This document shows positions 24,431-33,278 of a stretch of 64,000 nt of DNA, one piece after another. The notes under the pieces are model-generated. The model made no database searches. It saw only the letters and a program-made list of their open reading frames with translations, and was not told the DNA's origin. The position numbers and the translations under genes were made by a program. This DNA is from KBS-83 sp051025295. Its GTDB lineage: Bacteria > Acidobacteriota > Terriglobia > Terriglobales > Acidobacteriaceae. Each line of letters opens with the position of its first letter. Positions within the stretch are counted from its first letter, which is position 1. The stretch is from assembly GCA_051025295.1 (NCBI GenBank), contig JBMGJV010000008.1. The stretch is one strand, 5' to 3'.

Positions 24431-26773
24431 GTGGAAGGGTTCTCGTTTCAACCCAAGCAGCAGACCACACGCGCAGTCGTCGCCGCCCCGCGACGGCTGC
24501 GTTTCGTGTTTGCCGCCATATTGTTCGGTGTGTGGGCGCTGGTGATCCTGGGCCGGCTCACGTGGCTGCAGGTGGCCACGCATGCCGACTACGTGGACCT
24601 GGCGACGCGTCAGCAGCAGCGCACCTTTGAGGTGGCGCCGCGGCGCGGCATGCTCTACGACCGCAACCTGCGCGAGCTGGCGATGACGGTGCTGGTCGAT
24701 TCCGTCTACGGCGTGCCGAACGAGATCCAGGACAAGGATGCGACCGCGGCAGCGCTGTCGCGCGTCGTGCACGCCGATCCGACGGATGGCTTCACCACGG
24801 CTCACCAGATCGATGCGCGCTTTCATGCGTCGAAGAACTTCGCGTGGATCGCCCGCAAGCTGGATCCGGCAACGATTGCGCGCGTCAAGGCCCTCAACCT
24901 GAAGGGCGTCTACTTCCAGAAGGAGTTCAAGCGCTTTTACCCGAACGATGCGCTGGCGGCGCAGGTGCTCGGGTATGTGGGCACCGACGACAACGGCCTG
25001 GGTGGCCTCGAGCGTCGCTTCGATGCCGACCTGCACGGCACGCCGGGCCACATGCTGACGGCGCTGGACGCGAAGCGCCACGTGCTGGGCAGCGAAGCGC
25101 GTGAGCCGGAGCCGGGCGACAGCCTGATGCTCTCCATCGACGAGAACATTCAGTTCATGGCCGAGCGTGCGCTTGACCATGCAATGGACCGGACCAAGGC
25201 GCTGAACGGCACCGTGGTCGTGCAGGACACGCACACCGGGCAGATTCTCGCACTGGCGATGCGGCCCACCTACAACCCCAACGACTTCCGCCACGCGACG
25301 ACGACGCTGCTGCGCAATCACGCGATTAGCGACGTCTACGAGCCGGGCTCGACGTTCAAGCTGGTGGTGTACTCGGCTGCGCTCGATGCAGCCGGCGTGC
25401 AGCCGACGGACCTGGTCGATTGCCAGGGTGGGCAGATCACTCTGTTTGGCCGCACCATCCACGATGATGCGTCGGACAAAGGCATGGGCGTTGTCACGGT
25501 GGCTCGCGCACTGGAACGGTCGAGCGACGTGGCTGCCGTGAAGCTGGCGCTCAAGGTCGGCCCGGACCGCCTCTACTCCTACATCACTGGCTACGGCTTC
25601 GGCAGCCGCAGCGGCATTCAACTGCCCAGCGAGACGCGCGGGCTGCTGCGTCCGCCCAGGCGCTGGGGCTCTACCAGCATCGCGTCGCTCGCGATCGGGC
25701 ATGAGATCGGTGTCACGCCAGTGCAGCTGGTCTCGATGGTCTCGGCTATTGGTAACGGTGGCACGTACATGCCCCCGAGCATCCTGCTCGAGAGCTCGCA
25801 GCAGATGCATGCCGGCGAGGGCATGCACGCGATGCCGTTCCACCCTGTGCCGGAGTTGCCGGCCTCGCTGCCCACCGGGGCGCACCGCGTGATCACGCCA
25901 CTCACCTCCGCAAAGATGCGGAGGATGATGCAGGGCATCGTGCTGAACGGCACGGGCCGCAGCGCAGCGCTGAACGGCTACTCCGCTGCCGGCAAGACGG
26001 GCACGGCGCAGAAGATCGATCCGCTGACGCACACCTATTCGCACACCAAGCACATCGCATCCTTCGCCGGCTTCGCGCCGGCGAACAATCCGGCGATCAG
26101 CGTGGCCGTGATCATCGACGACCCCAAGGCGGGCGACTATCACGGTGCTGCTGCGTCCGCGCCGGTGTTCAAGGAAGTGGCGCAGCAGGTGCTCGAGTAC
26201 CTGGGCGTGCCGCATGACCAGCCCATGGCGGACAAGCCGGCGGCGCCCATCCCGCCGCAGGACCTCGCCGACTCCGGCACGGAAGCGGACTCCGGCGATC
26301 TGCAGGCTCTGTTCGCAGAGGTGAACAACCTTCCAGCGGACGATCCGCTTCGCCATGCAGACGGCACGCAGCCAGCGGCTGTGTCGTCCGATGGCGACGA
26401 GCACGGCGTTTCGACGGTAGCTGCAGTTGCGCCGCCTCCGACGATGGCGCCGCCGACCAGCAGGACCGCGCCCGGTGAGTTGCACGATGTGCAGGCGCCC
26501 GCGGAAGCGATGCCGCATGTGGCCGAGCCGCCCAGGACCGACAATGCGAACGCCAGCGCAGGCGCCGACGGCAGCACGTTGATCACGGATGCGAAGCACC
26601 GTGTGTCCGTGCCATCGTTCGAGGGAGCGACAGTGCGACAGGTGGTCGAGCGAGCCGGCACGGCGGGACTCGCCGTGCAGTTGCTGGGCAACGGCTTGGC
26701 ACGTGAGCAGGCCCCCGCAGCAGGCACGCTCGTCCCGATTGGCACGGAGATCGTTGTGCGCTTCGCACGCTGA
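24431..26773 (+). CDS. ftsI: division transpeptidase FtsI (PBP3) with PASTA domain
   Basis: A 780-residue class B penicillin-binding protein. N-terminal anchor (about 23-42), PBP dimerisation domain (about 60-215, RRGMLYDRN), transpeptidase domain (about 255-620) with SxxK at S307-K310 (GSTFK), SxN site written S364-S365-D366, and KTG 522-524 (GKTGTAQ). An Ala/Pro-rich linker leads to one C-terminal PASTA domain (about 720-780, VPSFEGATVRQVVERAG). It cross-links septal peptidoglycan with FtsW. The Asp in place of Asn in the second motif is unusual. GTG start at 24431 with AGGAG at 24422-24426, 18 nt after ftsL. Confidence 0.93.
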   Translation: MEGFSFQPKQQTTRAVVAAPRRLRFVFAAILFGVWALVILGRLTWLQVATHADYVDLATRQQQRTFEVAPRRGMLYDRNLRELAMTVLVDSVYGVPNEIQDKDATAAALSRVVHADPTDGFTTAHQIDARFHASKNFAWIARKLDPATIARVKALNLKGVYFQKEFKRFYPNDALAAQVLGYVGTDDNGLGGLERRFDADLHGTPGHMLTALDAKRHVLGSEAREPEPGDSLMLSIDENIQFMAERALDHAMDRTKALNGTVVVQDTHTGQILALAMRPTYNPNDFRHATTTLLRNHAISDVYEPGSTFKLVVYSAALDAAGVQPTDLVDCQGGQITLFGRTIHDDASDKGMGVVTVARALERSSDVAAVKLALKVGPDRLYSYITGYGFGSRSGIQLPSETRGLLRPPRRWGSTSIASLAIGHEIGVTPVQLVSMVSAIGNGGTYMPPSILLESSQQMHAGEGMHAMPFHPVPELPASLPTGAHRVITPLTSAKMRRMMQGIVLNGTGRSAALNGYSAAGKTGTAQKIDPLTHTYSHTKHIASFAGFAPANNPAISVAVIIDDPKAGDYHGAAASAPVFKEVAQQVLEYLGVPHDQPMADKPAAPIPPQDLADSGTEADSGDLQALFAEVNNLPADDPLRHADGTQPAAVSSDGDEHGVSTVAAVAPPPTMAPPTSRTAPGELHDVQAPAEAMPHVAEPPRTDNANASAGADGSTLITDAKHRVSVPSFEGATVRQVVERAGTAGLAVQLLGNGLAREQAPAAGTLVPIGTEIVVRFAR

Positions 26774-26873
26774 CGCGATCACACAAGGCTTCGGCGATGG
26801 CGATCGCGAGCCTTCTCTGTGAGCCTTTCTGGGTACGGCTGCACCTGCGAACCTTGCCGTAAGATGGCCGAGC

Positions 26874-28388
26874 ATGCCGCGCCCGCTCTCCCTTTCTGCT
26901 GCTCTCCGTAACGTGCAGGTGCTGCGCCGCATGGGCGGCGATTCTGAGATCACGAGCGTCGAGTACGACTCCCGCCGTGTCGTGCCCGGTTCTCTGTTTG
27001 TCGCCATGCGCGGCGAGACGACGGACGGCAATCGCTACATAGAGCAGGCAGTAGCGCGCGGTGCGGTCGCGGTGGTGACCGACTCTGCTGCTGCGTACGA
27101 CGCCGCCAGCAACGGCCCGCTCGACGCCGCCGTCATCGAAGTGCCGCATGGACGGCGGGCGCTGGCCACGATCGCGGCATCAATCTTTGGACATCCCGAG
27201 CAACAAGTGAAGCTCTGTGGTGTGACCGGCACCAACGGCAAGACCACGACGGCGTTTCTGCTGGAGCAGTGGCTGCGCGCTGCGGGACGGACCACGGCGC
27301 TGGTCGGCACGATCGAATACCGGCTCGCAGGTGAGGTTCGCCCCGCCCCGCACACCACGCCGGAGTCGCGCGATCTGCTTGCACTGCTTGCGGAGGGTGT
27401 CGAGCGAGGTGTCACAGATGCGGTGATGGAAGTGTCCTCGCATGCGCTCGACCAGGGGCGCGTCTGGGGCATACCGTACGACGTTGCGATCTTCACAAAC
27501 TTGACGCAGGATCACCTCGATTACCACGGCACGATGGAGGCGTATCTTGCGGCGAAGCAGAAGCTGTTCGATGGCTCACAGGCGCCTGCGCCCCGCGTCG
27601 CCATGCTGAATGCAGAGGACCCGGTCGAGGCGGTGCTGGCAGAAGCCGCGCAGGCCGCGGGCTCACGCATCCTTACCTACGGCGTCGATCGCGGCGATCT
27701 GCATGCGCGTGATGTGCGCATGCGGCCGGGCGGGATGAGCTTCATCGCGGTGACGCCTGCGGGCGAGACGACGCTCGATGTGTCGCTGACCGGTCGCGTC
27801 AATGTGCTGAACCTGCTGGCATCGCTTGGGGCTGCGCTCGAGCGCGGTGTCACGCTCGAGCAGATCGCCGCTGCTGCGCCGAAGCTTGCGCCCGTGCCGG
27901 GACGATTCGAGGCCGTCGATGCGGGCCAGCCGTTCACTGTTGTGGTCGACTATGCGCATACGGATGATGCGCTGCGCAACGTGCTCGCACTTGCGCGATC
28001 GCTGGTCGCGCCGCAAGGTGGCCGGGTGCTGGTGGTGTTCGGCTGCGGCGGCGATCGCGACCGCACCAAGCGCCCCAGGATGGGGCGTGCCGCGGCGGAA
28101 GCAGCCGACATCGTGATCCTGACGTCGGACAATCCGCGATCTGAAGATCCGCGCGCCATCCTGGACGAGATTCTTCCCGGAACGGCGGGACTGGGTGCCG
28201 CCGTGCACGTGGAGCCTGATCGCGCGATCGCGATCCGGATGGGCATCCGCGAGGCCCGTGCTGGGGACATTGTGGTGATTGCAGGCAAGGGACACGAAAA
28301 GACGCAAACGATCGGACGCGCTGTGCTGGCGTTCGACGATGTGGCGGTGGCGCGCACCGCGCTCGAGCAGGAGAGAGCAGGCGAATGA
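26874..28388 (+). CDS. murE: UDP-MurNAc-tripeptide synthetase MurE
   Basis: A 504-residue cytoplasmic ligase adding the third stem residue to UDP-MurNAc-L-Ala-D-Glu. Seen: N-terminal domain with YDSRRVVPGSLFVAMRG, P-loop GVTGTNGKTTT (K123), NLTQDHLDYHGTMEAY, VVVDYAHTDDALRNVL, GCGGDRDRTKRPRM and the substrate-selecting DNPRSEDP. The DNPR sequence marks enzymes using meso-diaminopimelate. Its stop overlaps the murF start (ATGA), so the two are coupled. No strong ribosome-binding site precedes its ATG, which may mean reliance on upstream ftsI translation or a separate leader in the 100-nt gap. Confidence 0.96.
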   Translation: MPRPLSLSAALRNVQVLRRMGGDSEITSVEYDSRRVVPGSLFVAMRGETTDGNRYIEQAVARGAVAVVTDSAAAYDAASNGPLDAAVIEVPHGRRALATIAASIFGHPEQQVKLCGVTGTNGKTTTAFLLEQWLRAAGRTTALVGTIEYRLAGEVRPAPHTTPESRDLLALLAEGVERGVTDAVMEVSSHALDQGRVWGIPYDVAIFTNLTQDHLDYHGTMEAYLAAKQKLFDGSQAPAPRVAMLNAEDPVEAVLAEAAQAAGSRILTYGVDRGDLHARDVRMRPGGMSFIAVTPAGETTLDVSLTGRVNVLNLLASLGAALERGVTLEQIAAAAPKLAPVPGRFEAVDAGQPFTVVVDYAHTDDALRNVLALARSLVAPQGGRVLVVFGCGGDRDRTKRPRMGRAAAEAADIVILTSDNPRSEDPRAILDEILPGTAGLGAAVHVEPDRAIAIRMGIREARAGDIVVIAGKGHEKTQTIGRAVLAFDDVAVARTALEQERAGE

Positions 28389-29839
28389 AACTGGGGCTGG
28401 CACAAATCGCGCAGTGGACCGGCGCACAACTCATCCTCCCGCCCGGCTTGGCCGGCTCAAGCATTCAGGCGACCGGCTATTCCATCGACACGCGCACGCT
28501 CGCGCCGGGGGACCTCTTCTTCGCGATTCGTGGTGAGCGCTTTGACGCACACGACTTCGTCGCGGACGCTGTGCACTCGGGAGCATCGGCCGCTGTGGTG
28601 CATCGGACGCAACTGAATGACCTGCCGCCAGAGGTGAAGGCGCAACCGCTGATCGTGGTCGACGACTCGCTGGTCGCCCTGCAAACGCTGGCCGCGGCGG
28701 TACGGCGTTATTGGGGCGGGCGCGTGATCGCGGTGACTGGCTCGGCAGGGAAGACCTCCACCAAGGAGGCGATCGCCACCGTGCTGGCGTCGCACTTCCG
28801 TGTACTCCGCTCGAAGGGAAACCTGAACAATCACTTCGGCCTGCCGCTTCAGTTGCTGAAGCTGGAACCGGAGGATGAGGTCGCGGTGGTCGAGATGGGG
28901 ATGTCCGCGGCAGGCGAGATCGCGACGCTCTGTCGCATCGCGGAGCCGGACTGGGGCGTGGTGACGAACGTCGGCAACGCGCACGCAGAGAATTTTTCAG
29001 ATGGCATTGCTGGCGTCGCGCGCGCGAAGTACGAGTTGGTCGAGGGGCTGTCTCTTTCCGCTAGGGAGCGTGGCATCGCTTTCCTCAATGCCGACGATGC
29101 GTATGTGTCGCAGTTCGGGCGCAACTTCCCCGGCCGCGCACGCTACTACGGCACAGCCGCTGTGGCAGATGTGCGGGCCGAGCAGGTCGAAGAGCGCGGT
29201 GTCGATGGGTCGCGCTTCCGCGTTGTGGTGCATGCGGTCGCCGATACGGGCAGCGTGGAGCAGGCGGCGACCGTCGAGACCGCGTTGATGGGTCAGCACA
29301 ACGTGCTGAACGCGCTGGTGGCGATCGCGGTGGGGCTCGAGTCGGGCATTCCGCTGGCGCAGTGTGTGGCAGCAGTGGCGACGCTGAAGCCGGAGGATCG
29401 GCGCGGCGAGTTGGTGACCTGGCGCGGCGCCACACTGATCAACGACAGCTACAACTCCAACCCCGAGGCGCTGCAGGCGATGATCCGTACGCTGGCCGCA
29501 GTGCCCGCGAAGCGGCGGATCCTGGTAGCGGGCGAGATGCTCGAGCTGGGACGCCGCGGCACGCAACTGCACCGCGAGTGCGGTGAAGCGGCTGCCGCTG
29601 CTGGCATCGACATCGTGATCGGCGTCCGAGGCTGCGGGCGGGAGATCGTTGCCGGTGCAGAGACGGTCGGCGACGGCGTTCACCCGGTCCGCGCGATCTT
29701 TCTCGAGACGCCGCAGCTTGCCGGGGAGTGGCTGGCGCAGAACCTCGAACCGGGCGATGCGGTGTTGCTGAAGGCGTCCCGCGGGGTGCGGCTGGAGCAG
29801 GCCCTCGCAATTCTCAAGGAGCGCGAAGCAGCGGTGTGA
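28385..29839 (+). CDS. murF: UDP-MurNAc-pentapeptide synthetase MurF
   Basis: A 484-residue ligase adding D-Ala-D-Ala to UDP-MurNAc-tripeptide. Seen: YSIDTRTLAPGDLFFAIRGERFDAHDFV, P-loop VTGSAGKTSTKEAIA, LNNHFGLPLQLL, VVEMGMSAAGEI, TNVGNAHAENF, INDSYNSNPEALQAMI and VLLKASRGVRLE. All three Mur-ligase domains are complete. The start overlaps the murE stop by 4 nt. Confidence 0.96.
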   Translation: MKLGLAQIAQWTGAQLILPPGLAGSSIQATGYSIDTRTLAPGDLFFAIRGERFDAHDFVADAVHSGASAAVVHRTQLNDLPPEVKAQPLIVVDDSLVALQTLAAAVRRYWGGRVIAVTGSAGKTSTKEAIATVLASHFRVLRSKGNLNNHFGLPLQLLKLEPEDEVAVVEMGMSAAGEIATLCRIAEPDWGVVTNVGNAHAENFSDGIAGVARAKYELVEGLSLSARERGIAFLNADDAYVSQFGRNFPGRARYYGTAAVADVRAEQVEERGVDGSRFRVVVHAVADTGSVEQAATVETALMGQHNVLNALVAIAVGLESGIPLAQCVAAVATLKPEDRRGELVTWRGATLINDSYNSNPEALQAMIRTLAAVPAKRRILVAGEMLELGRRGTQLHRECGEAAAAAGIDIVIGVRGCGREIVAGAETVGDGVHPVRAIFLETPQLAGEWLAQNLEPGDAVLLKASRGVRLEQALAILKEREAAV

Positions 29840-29947
29840 ACCAGCCGAGCTAACCAGCGCTGCGCGGCCGCGCCGGTACACTAACCGCATCCACCCGAAG
29901 CCGGGCATTGCTGCGCGCGCACACACGGGAGGCGGTGCGGAGGTCGT

Positions 29948-31081
29948 TTGCTTTACTGGCTGCTCTATCAAAAACTGTTCCCGTACTTCCGGCCCTTCCG
30001 GATTTTCCGCTACCTCACGTTCCGTACGGCATTCGCCACGCTGACCGCGCTGCTGATCGCGCTGGTCGTCGGCCCGTACGTCATCCAGAAGCTCCGCGAG
30101 TTTCAGATTGGCCAGTACATCCGCGAAGAGGGGCCGCAGGCGCACCAGAAGAAGGCCGGCACACCCACCATGGGTGGCGTGCTGATCGCCATCTCTGTGC
30201 TGCTGCCGACTTTGCTGTGGGCAGACCTGTCGGACCCGCTGATCTGGATGGCGATGCTCTCCATGCTGTCGTTCGGCGCGATCGGCTTTGCTGATGACTA
30301 CATCAAGGTCGCGCACAAGCGGAACCTGGGGCTGACAGGTCGCGCAAAGCTGGGACTGCAGATCGCAGTCAGCACCCTGATCGGCGCCGCGCTCGTCTAT
30401 CTCGAGACGCAGGGGAACTACTCGACGCGGCTGGTAGTGCCGTTCCTGAAGCGCTTCCGGCCGGACCTGGTCGTCAGCTCAATGCAGCACGCGCCACACC
30501 TCTACTACCTGAGCTTTCTGCCGTTCGTGCTGTTCACGATCCTGGTCATCGTGGGTTCAAGCAACGCGGTCAACCTGACGGATGGACTCGACGGACTCGC
30601 CATCGGCTGCACGATCATCGCGGCGGGCGCGCTCACTGTGCTGACGTACGTCAGTGGCCACGTGGTCTTCGCGGACTATCTCGAACTGCAGCGCATGCCG
30701 CTCGCCGGTGAGGTGACGATCTTCTGCGGGGCAATGGTCGGCGCAAGCATCGGCTTCCTCTGGTACAACGCGCACCCGGCCGAGGTCTTCATGGGTGACG
30801 TCGGCTCGCTCGCGCTGGGCGGGGCGATCGGCACCGTCGCGGTGATCATCAAGCAGGAGCTGCTGCTGCCATTCATCGGCGGCATCTTCGTGCTGGAGGC
30901 GCTCTCGGTCATGCTGCAGGTGGGCAGCTACAAGCTGCGCAAGAAGCGCATCTTCAAGATGGCGCCGCTGCACCACCACTTCGAATTGATGGGCTGGTCG
31001 GAGTCGAAGGTGATCGCGCGGTTCTGGATCGCCGCGCTGGTGTTTGCGCTGTTCGCGCTGACGACGCTCAAGCTGCGCTAG
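29948..31081 (+). CDS. mraY: phospho-MurNAc-pentapeptide transferase MraY
   Basis: A 377-residue membrane enzyme forming lipid I from UDP-MurNAc-pentapeptide and undecaprenyl phosphate. About ten helices. Conserved cytoplasmic motifs: KKAGTPTMGG, FADDYIKV, NAVNLTDGLDGLA, MGDVGSLALGG and APLHHHFELMGWSE. It begins at TTG 29948 with GGAGG at 29939-29943; no ATG fits the family N-terminus. The stop is 7 nt from the convergent vapC-like gene, so the dcw reading direction is interrupted here. Confidence 0.96.
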   Translation: MLYWLLYQKLFPYFRPFRIFRYLTFRTAFATLTALLIALVVGPYVIQKLREFQIGQYIREEGPQAHQKKAGTPTMGGVLIAISVLLPTLLWADLSDPLIWMAMLSMLSFGAIGFADDYIKVAHKRNLGLTGRAKLGLQIAVSTLIGAALVYLETQGNYSTRLVVPFLKRFRPDLVVSSMQHAPHLYYLSFLPFVLFTILVIVGSSNAVNLTDGLDGLAIGCTIIAAGALTVLTYVSGHVVFADYLELQRMPLAGEVTIFCGAMVGASIGFLWYNAHPAEVFMGDVGSLALGGAIGTVAVIIKQELLLPFIGGIFVLEALSVMLQVGSYKLRKKRIFKMAPLHHHFELMGWSESKVIARFWIAALVFALFALTTLKLR

Positions 31082-31088
31082 CGCACGC

Positions 31089-31487
31089 CTAACGCAGAAG
31101 TTGCGCAGCGAGCGTCTGCGCCTTCATCAGGCTGACTGCGGCTTTGTCGAAGGAGACGAAGACCTCGCCCCCCAACATGCGACCCTCATGCGCGATGACG
31201 CCATCGGCGAAGTCGCCTCCGCCCGCGAGCGCGGTGAGACCAGCTTCCGCTGCCGCGCGGTCGGTGTGTACGTTTGTTGCAGCCAGCAGAGCGCGGATGG
31301 CAGTCGAGATGTCCGTCGTGTCGAATCCGTATACCTTCTGCAACACCCAGACGAACTCACAGAGGCATGGTATGGCGACGGCGATCACCGACGCGCTCGA
31401 GAGCACCTTCGCCGCGGCCCGCGCCTGCCGCGGATCGTCCTTCACTGCGGCGCGAACGAGCACGTTGGTATCGACTGCAATTTTCAA
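31089..31487 (-). CDS. vapC: PIN-domain toxin, VapC-like
   Basis: A 132-residue PIN-domain ribonuclease-type protein. The acidic cluster for metal binding is present: D6 in MKIAVDTNVLV, E44 in CLCEFVWVL, D92/D95 in GGDFADGVIA and D114 in VSFDKAA. VapC toxins cut tRNA or rRNA. The start overlaps the stop of the upstream AbrB-type gene (ATGA), the usual antitoxin-first order. The module is on the reverse strand between mraY and murD, an unusual place inside a dcw cluster. Confidence 0.9.
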   Translation of the reverse strand: MKIAVDTNVLVRAAVKDDPRQARAAAKVLSSASVIAVAIPCLCEFVWVLQKVYGFDTTDISTAIRALLAATNVHTDRAAAEAGLTALAGGGDFADGVIAHEGRMLGGEVFVSFDKAAVSLMKAQTLAAQLLR

Positions 31488-31735
31488 GGCCGTTCCGTCC
31501 AGCCTCCCTGAGCTGCACGGTCTAACTCATCGAGTGTGGCGACCTTCTTCCGCTTGCCGGCGAGCACTCCGACAAAATCGCCGATGCTCCCGACGGCAGG
31601 GTCTGCCAGCAGCTCTGCTCGACCGCCGGGGAGCAGCTCGAGGGCAATCCTGTCCCCTGGCCGTATGCCAAGGTGCTTGAGAATATCTTTGCGGAAGGTC
31701 ACCTGGCCTCGCGCGGTCACTGTCAGTCGAGTCAT
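31484..31735 (-). CDS. vapB: AbrB/MazE-fold antitoxin, VapB-like
   Basis: An 83-residue protein with an N-terminal swapped-hairpin DNA-binding motif (MTRLTVTARGQVTFRKDILKHLGIRPGDRI) and a basic, then acidic, tail (GKRKKVATLDELDRAAQGGW) suited to wrapping the toxin. ATG at 31735 with GGGAGG 6-7 nt upstream; a longer in-frame start is less likely. A GTAATG/CATTAC inverted repeat lies 28 nt upstream and is the likely operator. Confidence 0.88.
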   Translation of the reverse strand: MTRLTVTARGQVTFRKDILKHLGIRPGDRIALELLPGGRAELLADPAVGSIGDFVGVLAGKRKKVATLDELDRAAQGGWTERP

Positions 31736-31762
31736 CGTGTGCCTCCCTTGCTCAGGTTCAGT

Positions 31763-31782
31763 GTAATGCAGTCTCACATTAC
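31763..31782 (-). promoter_or_regulatory. candidate VapB operator (inverted repeat)
   Basis: GTAATG-N8-CATTAC, perfect 6-bp arms, 28 nt upstream of the antitoxin start. Toxin-antitoxin complexes typically bind such repeats to autoregulate. It is also about 70 nt ahead of murD on the opposite strand, so binding might touch murD expression. Confidence 0.5.
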
Positions 31783-31851
31783 TACTGGATCTCTTCTCCC
31801 CGATCGCGCTTTCCACACACCGGATGGTGCACTTCCGATAAGCTCACCACT

Positions 31852-33240
31852 GTGGAACTCAAGGGCAAAAAGGTCCTCGTGGTCGGGCTCGGTGTGTCCG
31901 GGCTGGCGGCAGCACTGTTTTTGCGTCGGCGAGGAGCGCAGGTCACTGTCTCTGACCTGCGCAGCCCGGAAGAGCTTTCGCGGCACATCCCCGCGCTTCT
32001 CGACGCGGGTGTGAACGTCGAGGCGGGTGGCCATGGCCACGCGACCTTCCGCCGGCAGGACCTGATCGTGCTCTCGCCGGGCGTGACGCCCAACTCACCA
32101 GAGCTGGACGAGGCGCGCACCTTCCAGATCCCGATCATCGGCGAGATCGAGCTCGCGGCGCGGTTCCTGAAGACCGAGATGCTGGCCATCACAGGCTCGA
32201 ATGGCAAGACGACGACGACGACGCTCGCGGGCGAGATCCTGAAAGCTGGCGGCCTGACGACTCTGGTGGGCGGCAACATCGGACTGCCTGCAGTCGAATT
32301 GATCGACCAGCCCGATAACCATGCTGGCGCGTGGACTGTGCTTGAGTTGTCCAGCTTCCAACTCGAGACGGTCGACACCTTCCGCCCGAAGATCGCCGTG
32401 CTGCTGAACCTGACGCCCGATCACCTCGATCGTCACGGCTCGTTTGAGAACTATGCGCGTGCGAAGGAGCGCATCTTCGCGCGGCAGACATCGGACGACG
32501 CCCTGGTGCTCAACGGCGACGACCCTCGCGTGCAGCAGGCGGCCAGTCGCGCCGCATCGCGCGTGTATTGGTTCAGCCGGACGAAGCTGGTGCGGCAGGG
32601 CGCGTGCGTGCACCAGGGCATCGTCGTGTTCCGAGCGAACGAGACAGCGGCGCTCGAACCCATCCTGCCTGTTGCGGAGGTTCCGCTCAAGGGCGCGCAC
32701 AATGTAGAGAACGTGCTGGCGGCGGTGTGCGCGGCGCGGCTTGCCGGCGTCGAAGCCGGGGCGATCGCCCATGCCATCCGCGGGTTCCATGCGGTTGAGC
32801 ATCGGCTGGAGTTCGTGGACACGGTGGCCGGGGTCGACTATTACAACGACTCGAAGGCGACCAATGTGGACTCCACGATGAAGGCGCTGGAGTCGTTTCC
32901 GGGCGGCGTCCACCTAATCCTCGGTGGCAAGGACAAGAAGTCCGACTACACCACCCTACGGCCCCTGCTGCAGCAGCGCGTGAAGCGCGTTTACACGATC
33001 GGTGCGGCGGCGGAGAAGATCGAAGCGCACCTTGCCGGATCGGTCGAGGTGGTCCATGCCGAGACACTTCCCACCGCGGTGGCGCGGGCGCATGATGCAG
33101 CAGAGGCCGGCGATGTCGTCCTGCTCGCGCCTGCCTGCTCCAGCTTCGATCAATTTGAAAACTATGAACAGCGCGGCCGCGTCTTCAAGGAGCTGGTCGC
33201 GAAGCAGAAGGCAGCGGAAGGAAAGCACGTCTCGGCATGA
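31852..33240 (+). CDS. murD: UDP-MurNAc-L-alanine:D-glutamate ligase MurD
   Basis: A 462-residue ligase adding D-Glu to UDP-MurNAc-L-Ala. Seen: N-terminal KGKKVLVVGLGVSGLAAALFL, P-loop AITGSNGKTTTTTLAG, GGNIGLPAVELI, LELSSFQLETV, NLTPDHLDRHGSFENYARAK, VDYYNDSKATNVDSTMKALES and LLAPACSSFDQFENYEQRG. GTG start at 31852; the ribosome-binding site is weak. It is separated from mraY by the reverse-strand VapBC-like module, so it needs its own promoter or reads through. Confidence 0.96.
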   Translation: MELKGKKVLVVGLGVSGLAAALFLRRRGAQVTVSDLRSPEELSRHIPALLDAGVNVEAGGHGHATFRRQDLIVLSPGVTPNSPELDEARTFQIPIIGEIELAARFLKTEMLAITGSNGKTTTTTLAGEILKAGGLTTLVGGNIGLPAVELIDQPDNHAGAWTVLELSSFQLETVDTFRPKIAVLLNLTPDHLDRHGSFENYARAKERIFARQTSDDALVLNGDDPRVQQAASRAASRVYWFSRTKLVRQGACVHQGIVVFRANETAALEPILPVAEVPLKGAHNVENVLAAVCAARLAGVEAGAIAHAIRGFHAVEHRLEFVDTVAGVDYYNDSKATNVDSTMKALESFPGGVHLILGGKDKKSDYTTLRPLLQQRVKRVYTIGAAAEKIEAHLAGSVEVVHAETLPTAVARAHDAAEAGDVVLLAPACSSFDQFENYEQRGRVFKELVAKQKAAEGKHVSA

Positions 33241-33278
33241 AGCAGGGCAGGGCATCGCAGATGGCGCGGGAGAACTAA

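Noticed and set aside
24413..27031. Very long open frame antisense to ftsI
   Set aside because: It mirrors the GC-rich third codon positions of ftsI, is rich in Arg/His/Ala with no domain, and has no ribosome-binding site.
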